Origin: Allacma fusca
Lineage: Eukaryota > Arthropoda > Collembola > Symphypleona > Sminthuridae
Length of the DNA stretch: 64,000 nucleotides
Reading direction: 5' to 3'
NCBI GenBank assembly: GCA_947179485.1
Contig: OX359247.1
Location: 44,179,131-44,243,130, forward strand
In this document: in pieces, positions 25,170-36,866 of the stretch
How the letters are laid out: each line of letters begins with the position of its first letter
Numbering within the stretch: position 1 is the first letter of the stretch
Position numbers and translations under genes: made by a program
Notes under the pieces: generated by a model
The model's input: the letters and a program-made list of their open reading frames with translations, nothing else
What the model was told of the DNA's origin: nothing
Databases searched by the model: none

Positions 25170-25293
25170 ATGGCGACAGTGATCAAGGGCGTTTTCCGAT
25201 ACTTAAAACTTGCTTTGTCAAAAATAGACAAAAACATGGGCTCTCTGGACTCGCTCCCCCTTAAAATAATAAATACGCAGACAAAAGAGCAAC
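25170..25293 (+). CDS. Candidate alternative first exon: UCR1-less short PDE4
   Basis: A frame of 57 codons starts at ATG 25170 in a good context (ggacATGG). After 41 codons and one base it meets CAAC|gtgagg, leaving in phase 1. Exon 4 accepts phase 1 and exon 3 does not, so the natural product skips exon 3 and reads ...[16 protein letters not shown], entering UCR2 where vertebrate short PDE4 forms do. The peptide starts MATVIKGVFRYLKLALSKID, which can form a basic amphipathic helix, then KNMGSLDSLPLKIINTQ. Codon choice and composition look like coding sequence rather than the flanking repeats. It begins 87 bp after the exon 2 donor. I do not recognise this N-terminus in another species. If not spliced, the frame stops at 25341-25343. 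Confidence 0.5.
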
Positions 25294-25974
25294 GTGAGGA
25301 ATTGGAGTTAAAGACGCCGCATTTGCATGAGGGATTTCAATAGAAATGCAAATGCGCATTCCTTAGGTCATTTACATGGAAATTACAAAAGGAAGAGAAA
25401 CGTTTCGGAGCAAGTCCATTTACAAGAACGTTTAGAACCTCACGTGCTTTTTTCTCTCTCGTTGAATATGTCCATAAGTCGCATATAAGTATGTCAGTCA
25501 GTCTGTGTGTATATATCCCTGTACAGTTCAATACATGGGCGTACATATAAGTCAACTACGTACTATTCCTCCACATTTCGTCATCCTGTCTTGAACATTA
25601 CTTTTATTTTTATTCCTTGCAAAAACCTCGTGACTCATTATTTACATGCCCGTAAATCCTCGTTCCTCAACACATGACTTTGACTGTGGAGCCCAATCCA
25701 TATGTACGGACCCACGGTGTCATAATTGCCTAAGGACGTAAAATTAGACACAAAAGCGTCCGTAAAGGATCTAAACACGACACTCAATTTTAATAGGGAG
25801 GTAAAATATGCTAAAAATACTCCGGAATCCCTTTGTTAGTCAAATAGTAGGCAATTTTCGAGCTGTTTACGAGCAGAAGGTGGCAAGTCAGTTTTGTTGT
25901 TTAGGGCGACAAAAATATCATACTCAGGGAGGCATCCCGTCCGTGGAGAGGCAAAATGGTCCATAACCGTCTAT

Positions 25975-26475
25975 TTACAATTTTGCTAAACACAAATTGG
26001 TCTGTGTGCATTTTTGCTAAAAGCAAAAGGGTCTAAATGCATTTTTACTAAAAGAAATTTTTGTCAAAAGCAAAAGGGTCTAAATACATTTTTACTAAAA
26101 GAAATTTTTGCCAAAAGCAAAATGGTCTAAATGCATTTTTACTAAAAGCATTTTTACCAAAAGCAAAAGGGTCTAAATACATTTTTACTAAAAGAAATTT
26201 TTGCCAAAAGCAAAATGGTCTAAATGCATTTTTGCTGAAAGCAAAATGTTCTAAATGCATTTTTGCTGAAAGCAAAATGTTCTAAATGCATTTTTACTAA
26301 AATCAAAAGGGTCTAAATGCATTTTTACTAAAAGCAAAAGGGTCTAAAAGCATTTTTACCAAAAGCCAAAGGTTCTAAATGCATTTTTGCAAAAAGCAAA
26401 ATGCTTTACTTGCAAGCCAAAAAAAATGGGACTGGCCTGTTTCCCCTTATGTAATAAAATTGCATATAGACCATT
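25975..26475. repeat. Minisatellite family X, reverse orientation
   Basis: Units such as gcaaaatgttctaaatgca and gcaaaatggtctaaatgc, with spacings of 31 to 50 bp and higher-order alternation. A 19-nt core, tgcatttagaacattttgc, from the 16 kb array is its exact reverse complement. One stray forward unit sits at 26452-26480. Both strands show short pseudo-frames across it. Confidence 0.92.
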
Positions 26476-27490
26476 TTGCATTTAAAAACTGCAGACTATT
26501 TTTCCCCGTCACAGACGCTACGCACCTGCAAGAGAAAAATTAACACTGTCATAAATAGAGATCAAATGCTTTACCAGCCCTGCAGATAACATGCGGTGCA
26601 TTATTTAGGGAGCCCCCATTACTAAAACAAGGTTAATAATTTCAAGTCATACACTATGGGAAAAATACTGTGGGAAGTCATAAATGTAAATTCGTATGAT
26701 TTCAGCCCTACAGAATAATACTGAAAGGTTTCCTTCTTGTAAATTAAATTCAAGTAAAAAAATATTTTAATTACGAACGTGGCGTTTGTAAGCAGATTTT
26801 TCCTGAATGGCGTTGAAGTGAGACAATTTAAATTGCAGTCAATAAAGTATCCTGATGGGCTCAAACCATCTCTCTGTCAATATTGATGCTAGAAAAATAA
26901 AAATATTTATTTAGAAAAGAGAAGCATTTGAAAAGGAGTAGATAAAAAAAAATCAATATGTTATTGAGCCGTAATTCATTGAATGGTTGATTTTGACAAG
27001 AGTGAGTCATAAAATGAGGAAATAAATGACGTCAAATGATTTACAAGGTTTTTTTTACAGACTACTTGTGTAAGTGAATGGGAAGAAACGGGATAATAAT
27101 TCAAGTGTGAATTGATCTGACTCATCCCACTTGAAATATTCGCACGCTCCCTCCGACCACACCAACTATCAGTATATACATATGAAAAAAAAACTAGTCT
27201 GCGGTTTTTGGAACTCATCCATTAATTAGGGCAATGTCACATCCCCTCAAAACCTGGAAAGAGTCATAGGTGCATCCATACGTGATTACGTAATAAATGT
27301 CATCTCTTAAAAAAATTTCCCACCATATTTTTTCCCAATATATTTTCCCCCGCAGAGATTTTTTTAATAAACGGTAATTTCTGCGAAAAATGTATCAAAT
27401 TTCAAAAAAATTATCAAAATTTTATGTGGACATTTCTACTGTAAGATTAATCGTTTCGTGTGAAATTTACCTACTGCAAATGCATAATAA

Positions 27491-27513
27491 AATTATTATT
27501 ATTATTATTATTA
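27491..27513. repeat. (TTA)n microsatellite
   Basis: Seven ATT units in a row inside intron 2. Confidence 0.95.
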
Positions 27514-28087
27514 GCTATGAATAATATAGGATTTGAGATTTGGGTCAAGGGAAAAATTGAGGCAGGATATGAAAAAACAAGGGTGAATAAATCCATTGGG
27601 CACTTCCAGACACTAGCCTTGGGAAGCTTACGAGGAAATTAGGAGGAAACCCATGAGAAATTTCAAGTCTAGAGAAGGAAGTATTAGGAAGAATTAATTT
27701 TATTTATTTTATAAGTCATTATACCCTCGTAGCTTTTAAATCCTCAGTTTTAGTTCCTCAATGCTTTGTAAAGGCTCATCTCAGAGAATAAGGTTTGTGC
27801 GCATAAATTTAAATTCTTAAGAGTTAATGGGTAAGAAAATTCTAGTGAAATCTCCTTGTGAATATCGTCCTTGCCGGAGCATTGACTCTATTCAAGGATC
27901 AAAGAAAATGTTGTAAATAAAATTAAAATTTACAACCCTAAATAAATCTACAAAAATTTTTTTCGGAAGGATACAGTATTTTAGTAAGGGAATTTTTCTC
28001 AACCCTTTTAAAGATTGGGGCTGCTGAGGAAAAATTATTTTAAAATTCTATGTTTTCTATGTCTAAATTTTTTCTCTAATAACGCAG

Positions 28088-28146
28088 GTCCAGAAGATCT
28101 TCTCAATCAGCGAGTGGACCGAGTCCGCAGACGAAACCAGCCGGAG
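28088..28146 (+). CDS. dnc: PDE4/dunce exon 3: linker between UCR1 and UCR2
   Basis: Acceptor aacgcag, donor GGAG|gtaaaa. It enters in phase 2 (CG+G gives Arg) and leaves in phase 1. It encodes SRRSSQSASGPSPQTKPAG, a Ser/Pro/Lys-rich linker. The same low-complexity style, with an SRR start, stands in this place in Drosophila dunce as I remember it. The exon is only 59 bp, so it rests on position, phase and splice sites more than on strong conservation. It can be skipped only by a transcript entering exon 4 in phase 1, which the candidate first exon at 25170-25293 would do. Confidence 0.9.
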
Positions 28147-28398
28147 GTAAAATTTTTATATATTTTTTTACTTTATTGCCCCATTTTGAAAAAATGGCAT
28201 TTTTTTGAAAATTGATGAAAAATTGGAGTATAAAAATATTTTATGGTCCGAAGCGCTCTGTAAATTTTTGAGTGAGATATTTCTGTGTGTGTTTGTGGAA
28301 GAGCGAGGGATTAAATGGGGAAAGTCACAGGAGAAAGAGGATTTTTTTTCTGAGGGAAAGTGCATATGATTAATGTATGTCCGTGTGTGGATTTCCAG
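28147..28398. other. Intron 3 (252 bp)
   Basis: A short intron between exons 3 and 4 with no feature other than its splice sites. Confidence 0.95.
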
Positions 28399-28511
28399 AT
28401 GAGCAATTCACAAAATTGGCCCTGGAGACTCTGGATGAGTTGGATTGGTGCTTGGATCAGTTGGAAACCATTCAAACGCATAGGAGTGTGTCAGACATGG
28501 CAACATCCAAG
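28399..28511 (+). CDS. dnc: PDE4/dunce exon 4: start of UCR2
   Basis: Acceptor atttccag, donor AAG|gtgcgt. Phase 1 in (G+AT gives Asp), phase 0 out. It encodes [20 protein letters not shown] followed by [17 protein letters not shown], the near-invariant first part of UCR2. In the family this helix carries the residues that dock on UCR1 and help cover the active site. Vertebrate short PDE4 isoforms (4B2, 4D1) begin just before this block, so it is a natural entry point for UCR1-less transcripts. The intron before it is just 252 bp and the one after it is 21.4 kb. Confidence 0.97.
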
Positions 28512-29384
28512 GTGCGTCCATTTAAATTGGATTTATTTTTTTAAAATAAACTCCGGCCACCCATACACAAATGCATATGCATACAATGGCTTCAAATCCG
28601 CTCAAATACACTATCCCCGCAGATGATAAAAAAATGGGGGAAATTGCCAGTAGCCATGGGAAGGGATAGGAAAAAAGAGGGGAAAAATGAAGAGAGAAAA
28701 TATTGAAAAAGAGAAAGAATTTCTTCATGTGGAATACATTTCCTTTGGGTAATTCACTCACGACGGGAAAAAAGAAGTGAAAAAAATAACCATTGTAGGG
28801 ATTATTGGAGAAAAGTTTTTTCAAGTCTTTCAAAGGGCTTCACGTACATAAATACGGACGACGTATCTATAATATGGGTGTATTTTCTTTGTGGGATTGT
28901 ATATACAGGGATTGGGGAAATTTGGTAAGAGCTAGAGTATAGGCCGGTGTAAGTGACTGGGATAGGGACTGAAGCTTTTAATACAGACTGACGTCAGATG
29001 TATTGATTGTAAATGGGAGAAAGTCCCGGGTTCGTTGAGTAACATGGACGGAAGGCTATGGGGGAAGAAAATTCAAAGAGAACAACACACCAGTCTCCTA
29101 TCCTTACAACAAATAATGCTGATTCCGTGTGAAAACATGTTTTTTAACTTGTGGGATGAGATGAGACACTTAGGTACATAAGTATAGGTATGTGCAATTG
29201 GGTGGGGTACAGGGTTTGGGAAAATATCTCGGGGCTTCTGGAATTTTAAGAAGAAAGTTTGAGAAGATATTGTTTGTGTAAGATGTTTTCCTTTTGAATA
29301 TTTCTATAATCACAATATTTTTATGGGAATTTACTTTTTTTGGGATAAACTTTTCTTGCAGTTCTTTCGCAAAAATTGTGACAC

Positions 29385-30270
29385 ATTTTGTGGTCAATTT
29401 TATGCAACATGTGTCTAATTTTTAGCCAAATTTCGTAACACATTTTGGAGCAAATTTAGTGTCATTTTTTGACAAATTCTGTGACATGGTTTATGGGAAG
29501 CTTGAAGCTATTATTTTAAAAATATTTTGTAACAAAATTCGTAGCTAAATTTACGAAAGATGTCGAGGAAGATTTTTTGGCGCAATTTGAAAAAATATAG
29601 AAAAATGTGTAGCAAATTTTGAATCATATTTTGTAGCTCATTGTTGACAAAATTTGACGCAAGTTTCTTGACGCAATCCTGTAGCAATTTTTGTAATACA
29701 TTTTGCAGCAATTTTTGCAGTACAATCTTGGAACAATATTTTGTGTACATTTTATAAAACATTTTGCAATAATTCCGCAGCGAGTTTGGCAGCAATTTTG
29801 AAGCAAATTTGACAGCAATCTTTAAGCAAATTTGACAGCAATCTTTAAGAAAATTTGACAGCAATCTTTAAGCAAATTTGACAGCAGTCTTGAAACATAT
29901 TTGACAGCAATTTTTAGACATATTTGACAGTATTTTTTAGACATATTTGACAGCAATTTTTAGACATATTTGACAGCAAATTTTAAACATTTTTGACAGC
30001 AATTTTGATGCAAACTTGACCGCAAATTTGATAGAAATTTTGAATCACATTTGGAAAAATGGTCTGTACCAAGTTTGACAATAACTGTTTAAAATTGGCA
30101 ACAATTTTGTAGCAAATTCTGCAACAGTTTGGGATCAAATTTTGCAATCATTTGGCCGGAAGTTTTGCAACAAGATTGCAGCAAATCTTGCAACAATTTG
30201 ACATCAAATTTGACAAGAACTTTGCAACAATTTTGTAGCCAAACCTGCCACAGTTGTTTTGCAATTTTAT
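29385..30270. repeat. Degenerate minisatellite field, about 21 bp unit
   Basis: Variants of aaatttgacagcaatcttta repeat for nearly 900 bp, with the tightest copies at 29815-29990. The minus-strand frames here (Cys/Leu/Lys-rich) are repeat by-products. It is the last minisatellite in the window. Confidence 0.85.
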
Positions 30271-33200
30271 AAAAAAATTTGTAACAAACTTGTATTTGTG
30301 AGTGATTGAACCCAATCTCCGAAATTTTATCCTAAAATTTCCCACAAAATAGACCCGACAAATTTAACGTTCAAAGAAATTATTTCATTTCAAGAGCAAT
30401 AGATGAATGAAATATTCCTGGACCCCGCTACATTACACTTTAATTTCTCAACGACAAAAAGGAAACAATTGGGAAGAATGCCTGGAACTACTAGGTAGAA
30501 CTTTCAGTGTAATTTCACTTTGAAGTATCCAGAAATTCCCTAAATATGAGGGCTCTACGGAACTGTTAATAATTCTTGGAAATGAAATATATGAAATCAG
30601 ACTTGATGTTTCCCAGGGAAAAGAATTTGATCTGCACGCCACGACTCTTTCCCTAAATTGCCAATCAAATTCGTCTCCAATTCCAGCTCCCCGCTCATTC
30701 CCCTTTATTTTAAATGGGAACTTTCTCCCGGGTTTCTGAGAACCATAGTGAGAGCAGAATTCCAGTATATCTGTAATTGAGCTGAATCAAGTACTTTTTC
30801 TATATTTCCCCTCAAATTTTGTATACATTCGCCCCATTCAGAACATAATATTTCAGTTCCTTCCAATTTAATTCCCTTTTTCCTCCCGGACTTGATGAGC
30901 CCCATTTGAAGTTTATTTATTACAAGTACAAATCTCAAATATTTCAGCAAAAAGGGGAAAAAACCTAAAAAATTATCCAAGTGAAAGAACCATTTAGAAA
31001 GTCTGGATTTCACTCAAAATACGCCCAACATCAAGTGCTCTTGTGAGTTTAATTGGGAATAAAAAAAATCCGACGGATTGAAATATTTATTTTTAGTTGA
31101 AAGATTTTTCTCCACAAAAACAAAAATAATTCTATTTTCCGTCCATCATATTCATATCTATTCATAAATAATACACAGAATTTCATACATATTCCTACAA
31201 ATTGTCATATTTCTAAAGTGAAAGTTACTTTCTCCCATTTATCTCCAGCTTATTTTTAGACCCAATTGACAGAGCTGCAATTTCTGCAAAAATTTGACAG
31301 AAAATTAAAACCTCGTTTAAAGAGCCAAATATGAGTTTATATTTCTGAATGCCCTTATAGGGAAAGTTGACTGTACTTTTGCAAGGGAAAGTTTCCTGGG
31401 AAAGTAAGTGCGTCAGGGAAAGGTAAAGAGGGAATTGAGTGTCATGGGAGTTTCCTTCATTTACAAATTAAGTCTTCCAAGGAAGTTTACTCTGTCGGAG
31501 TTGGCAATTCACAGAGATGAAACTCTACTTCCTAAAGGGAATTTCCCTTTATAACGGATCCCCTATTAATAAAAAATATATTCAATCCTCGTCAAAAATA
31601 TTAACACGATTTCCCACAAGGCTCAAAATTTTGTCGTTGGTCTCAAAACAGAAGCCCATTTGAAGATTAAAATTTCCAGGGATTTTTCTCCAGGTGGATC
31701 TTATATATTGAGCACGGACCGTATTTGTACAAATGGGTCCGGGAGGAGGACCTGGTGTGCTCAAATATTCTGAAGCACTCGGATCCAGAGAGTGAGTTTC
31801 ACAAAGACAGCTCTTGAAATTAGGCAGACGGGGAAAACTAGAGCAAATTTTAACTTTCAATGAACCTGGACGACTGGGATTGTGGAGAGGAAGCAGAAAT
31901 TTCAGGGTTTGCAATTATTTTAGTATGCTCATTGTCAGCATCATTAAAGGATCCCCATTCAAGTACACGTGGAGTTTGCTCTTGCTCTAACAGATGTAAT
32001 GGGGGATTGTGTCATTTGAGCTTTTAGTGAAAGGCGCAGAACATTTTCCTCATGCGCTGCCCTTAATAGGGGAACTTTGCAAAATTTAATTTTGCACTTT
32101 TGCCCGAAATTTTGCACACGAATTTTGAAATGTATTCGGTTTTTTTTCTCTGCGTTTTTTTTCTCCACATTTCGTTTCTACAATTTTAATTCCTACGTTT
32201 TCCTGAGTACCTGGCCAAAAAAAAACCTTAAAATTTACGGGAATAAGACGCAGGACCCGTAAAACATTTTCTTGCGGGAAAAATCCCGGGAATTTTAATA
32301 TTTTGTCAAAACACACTAAATTTGCTTCTGTATTTGGTTCCTGTGATGGGAAAAATTGACCCAGGTCATTGCAAAAATTTGCAGGATCTGGGAGAGAAGT
32401 TTTGTAGGAAAGACAAATTTTTTTTCAAATTTTGCTGGTTTTCTGGCCCAGAGCGGGAAAAAAATATTCTGAGGGAGAGATGTGCATTTAAATCTGTGCA
32501 AGATCCTCAGATACATACAAAATATAATGAGGAAATAATACCTGGAACAGAGTAATTAAAACACATCAAGGACTCAAAGAGAAGAAGAGGCCCGGCTCTT
32601 TCCTAACGTGACAGAGGGATGACAAAAGATTTCCCCCATCTGGTTTAAATCCTATTAAGATGTTATCCTGCAGTTGCATCCGCCTTGACACACATGTATC
32701 CACTCCATTCGTTGTGTGAAGTCACATTTCCCACAACTGCCACACAGCTCTGATATGCTAACAGCATAATTAATGCACAAAGTACTATTAAGAATTTTGC
32801 AAGGGAAATGAGCCACTTCACTTGACGTATAGTACATTTCCTTGGAAAAAATTGCAACCCTCTTTACGTCAAACCCCCTCTCTCTTGACGTAGGGCTATT
32901 TAACTTTAATTATTTCTAAGAACAAAATAACTGGACCGTTTCCACGGATTTTGCCCAATTGGCTTTAAATTCTCAAAAATAGCACGGAGCCAATTGTCAT
33001 TAATTTTTTCAAAATTACTGCACAGTGATATTAACATGATTCAATATTTTTCCCTACCATGCACCCCCAATTAAAATATGTTCCCAAACTTAGGACACTT
33101 GACTGTAGTCACAATTTTTGGGAAGAGGCATTTAATGAGATTATGGAATTTTGACTGTGACAATAATAATAATGCTAGATCTCCGCGTAAAAGATTTCCA

Positions 33201-34119
33201 GGATTGGGTGAGATAATTAGTGATAATATTGTAAATGTGATTCAAATATGTGATGTGGGTTTTTTCTCGAGAGCCCATTACATGAAAAATGTATGACGTG
33301 GGGTAAGTAATGGGAACTGGAGGGAGTAAATCTCTAGGACTTTTTGCACAGACAGTGGAATTCCTCTGCCGAGTCTCAGCCTCTCATCAGCCCTCATGCA
33401 TAATCATATGGAAGTAATTAAAAATAGAGATAGGTAGGGAAGTATGACGGGGGTGAGATAATATCGTAAGCCATTTGAGCTCTAAGCCCTCCCCAGACTT
33501 GACATTTCCTACTTGTACTCATTGCCCCGAAAGTATAGTTATATGTAAATAATTATGTCAAGTCTAATTGGTTTCCCGAGCGGGACTGTCCCAGGACTGG
33601 GATAATAGACAAGTCTCAGAGTGCCCCGTTCCCATTAGACACTCAGTCCACACAGCCTCCCTGTCTCACAAGCTCTGAGTCCTTGTCACAAAATAAAGAG
33701 AGTTTAGTCCCTCAGCCCTGGAATATGTACATTCTTCCCTTAAAAAAAGATTCCCAAAATTATTGTTAATTTCGAAAATGTAAATTCACTGAAATTATCA
33801 ATATTGCTAGAAATTCAGGGAAATCCTAATATTAAGAATGCGTTTTAGCATTCTCAGCTCTAAAGCCTCCTCTTGCTCTTAAAAGTTTTTTAAAAATTCA
33901 GGAAATAAAAATTTTGGAATTTGAAGGGTCTTACGAATGCTGGGTGAGGAGGGGAAAATCGTTCATTTGGAATTTAAGGGCAAAAATTTGCTTTAGAAAA
34001 GTCAAAGAATAAAATCTGTCCTGGGACATATTTATTTATTTATATTCTTTATGGGCTAATCTCCTGCCCTGGAGTTCATAGACGAAGGTTTGAGCCAGAG
34101 AGCCCATAAATATTTGTTT

Positions 34120-34124
<5 letters not shown>

Positions 34125-34158
<34 letters not shown>
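34125..34158. repeat. (CT)n microsatellite
   Basis: About 17 CT units after a T run. Confidence 0.97.
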
Positions 34159-34160
<2 letters not shown>

Positions 34161-34647
34161 CAAATCCAGCCCCAGAAATTATGTCCCGTCGGTCCGTCCA
34201 AGTACAGTAAATAAACTGGGAGCTTTATTACGATAGACGGATCTGTGTCATTTTCTCTATTGATAATGTACAGTGGCTTTGGGAGACCAGATATTTTCAC
34301 TATTTGACTATCCCCTCGAAAATAGTAGTAATATCTATTTTTGTAAATAGACATGGTCTGGAGGAGATAAGAGGAATTGCAAAATTTGTCTGGAGCCCCA
34401 ATCCGTACAGGAATAATTATTATTGGGAGAGATGTAACTTTTCTTATGGATTAGGACTTAGGAGGTCCCAGCTATGTAGATATTTATTTTGTAGATAGTG
34501 TCCCTTGGAATTAAATTTCTGTCCTAACATCCCTCTTGCTCTGTCTATGTTGACAAATAGTAGGATATTTAATTTGCATGGAAATCATATTCAGACAGGC
34601 TGGACTCATTCCCAGTATTATTATTGTTTTTTTTTTTTTGCATACAG

Positions 34648-34667
34648 CTCTCTCTCTCTCTCTCTCA
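34648..34667. repeat. (CT)n microsatellite
   Basis: About ten CT units. Confidence 0.95.
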
Positions 34668-36791
34668 CTCCAGCCTCCTCATTGTGTTTGAAGTGACTCA
34701 GGCAAACTGATAGGGTTTCGTATACGAGTGCAAATATTAGGGAATGGACGTATGTATGTACATATGTATGCACTCTCACTGGACTTGGGATTTTGCGTCG
34801 CAGTAGATATTGCAACCACTTTATCTCCTCAGCTGCTGCGTACTATTTCACAAATGCAGGACTTTCTCATACAAGAATATTTTTCTCGTGTAGTAATTGG
34901 ACGCGCATATTAATTACCATGAGTTTACTCCCTATATAAAAAAACTCTGTCCTTACGTAATTTATTTGAGTCGAAAGGTTTAAGCCAATATTTTTATTTC
35001 ATAGAAATAACCATGACTTCATGGAATTTCTACATCGATGCAGGCTGAGGCCCCAGAGCGATGCAACCTCACTGGGCCTTGCAGTGTCAAGTGCAATAAA
35101 TTATTATCAATTGATAGCAATGTTTACAATTAAAATCTCTACTTTTCCTCCCTATAGATAATTTCTCATTGGTAATATTTTGAGCGATTATTACAGATAT
35201 ATTCTAGGAATTTTAGGAACAATTATTTCACTTCCCGATTAGAGGTAAATTTTTCCTCGTAGGGGAAAGTTCTGGAGGGTTTTGTTTTCTAGTGGAGCAT
35301 TTTTTCAGGGGATTTTTTCTGACGTCAATACAACAACAATACCATTGGATTTTCCTTTCTCTTCCGGGAACACTCAGGCCAAATCCCATGTGTGTCATCA
35401 GGGCTGATTGGAAAAATCTCTGTTTATTTACTCCAGTTGAGGGGAAGGGAGGGCTCTTATGGGAGGGAAAGGAATAGCTAACGTTGTAATAAAAAAGAGT
35501 GTGGGAAAATTTTGACTCGGTGCTATTCTGATGGGATCCGTCATAGGGAGGTCATACTGTGTGTCTCCGTATCTTTACTATGTAAATCTTCCGGAATATT
35601 TTCCCAGGCCCGTATCCCTTAGCCATGGAGATACATATGCATGGATGTATAGTTGAGTTAGAAAATAATATCGAGGACGCATAAATCGTCGGGACGGGGT
35701 TTCCAAGGCGCCGGAATTAATTTTCTGGAGACAAATTTGATTTAAAATTAGATTCCCTCTCAAGCAATTCTTCTTTTATGGGGAGTGAGGGGGAGGGGGA
35801 GGGAAAAATATGCAAAATATTTTAAGGATCATCTTCCCTCCTAGGAATTGTTCCGGGCTGGGACGACGCCGGTGTTCCCAAATTCCAAATAGATTTTTGC
35901 GTAGGCTTCTACACAACAACGTATGTAGTGTAAAGAGATTTTCCCCCTAAATATGTAGATACATATGTAATTACATAAATGTATGTAGAGAAGAAACAAA
36001 TCTAATTTTTTACTTGAAGTCAAAAATTTTCAGATATTTTAAGCCCATTGGAATTTTTTACCTAAAATAACCAACCCTCCTGTAGATGTGATGAATCACT
36101 TTGGAAAAAAATTTTCTTGGGTGACATTCCCATTTTGCTATTTAAGAAAGACATTTCCTCTTGAGGATTTTTCCCTTCTATATTTTTTGCTTCGGTTTGC
36201 CTAGCATGATAAATGCTAGGCGTCTTATGTAATATTTATTGTGTATATTTACAATTTTTGTGTATCAAAATTCAGGGTAGGACTCTCAACAACATAAATA
36301 TAAATAATGGCATGGGAAAGATTCCCTCCAGAAATATCTCAGACCGGATCCCTTGCCAATTTTCCCGATTAAGTTAATGACGTTTCCCGAATTTCTCTCC
36401 TCCACGCCCCGAACTTCCTGTGAAAAGAATTCTTACAAGGAGTATAGAGTCGTAGTCGGAGGAAAATGTTCCTTGAACAAAATCACAAGTCAAATGAACA
36501 TTTCCTCTCGTCAGCTTTTTAGCTTGACAAATCACAGGAGGGGTTATAGGGCACATATTCTCACTCTCTCATTTTCCAAGTGAGAGCGAAAGAAAAGGGA
36601 AATGTGTCAACCTCCATTAAGGCTTTTCGAATTTTATTACAAAACTTGTGACAACAACCTTTGAGATGAGTTGATTCAATACGGATGTATCTATAAATCC
36701 CATCAAAAAAAATTTGATTATTCCACTTGAAAGGTTGGGGTATTAAAGGGAATGGTGTATAGTTGAGCCTGGAACAAAAAGGCGCTTTCAC

Positions 36792-36795
<4 letters not shown>

Positions 36796-36863
<68 letters not shown>
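36796..36863. repeat. (GA)n microsatellite, longest in the window
   Basis: About 34 uninterrupted GA units. GAGA repeats bind GAGA factor in Drosophila; nothing else here supports a regulatory role. Confidence 0.98.

Positions 36864-36866
<3 letters not shown>

Larger units (their letters stand above)
25083..28087. other. Intron 2 (3.0 kb)
   Basis: Contains the candidate first exon at 25170-25293 and the reverse-oriented family X array. The remainder (26530-28080) is AT-rich with a TTA microsatellite near 27491-27513 and no supported exon. Confidence 0.85.

Noticed and set aside
26048-26285. Frames on both strands across the 26 kb array
   Set aside because: Periodic by-products of the family X minisatellite.
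29511-29864. 117-codon minus-strand Leu/Cys/Lys-rich frame
   Set aside because: It is read through a degenerate 21-bp repeat field.
33078-33308. 72-codon frame close to a gtaagt at 33303
   Set aside because: The frame stops before the donor, and the ATG that does reach the donor leaves in phase 1, which exon 5 cannot accept.
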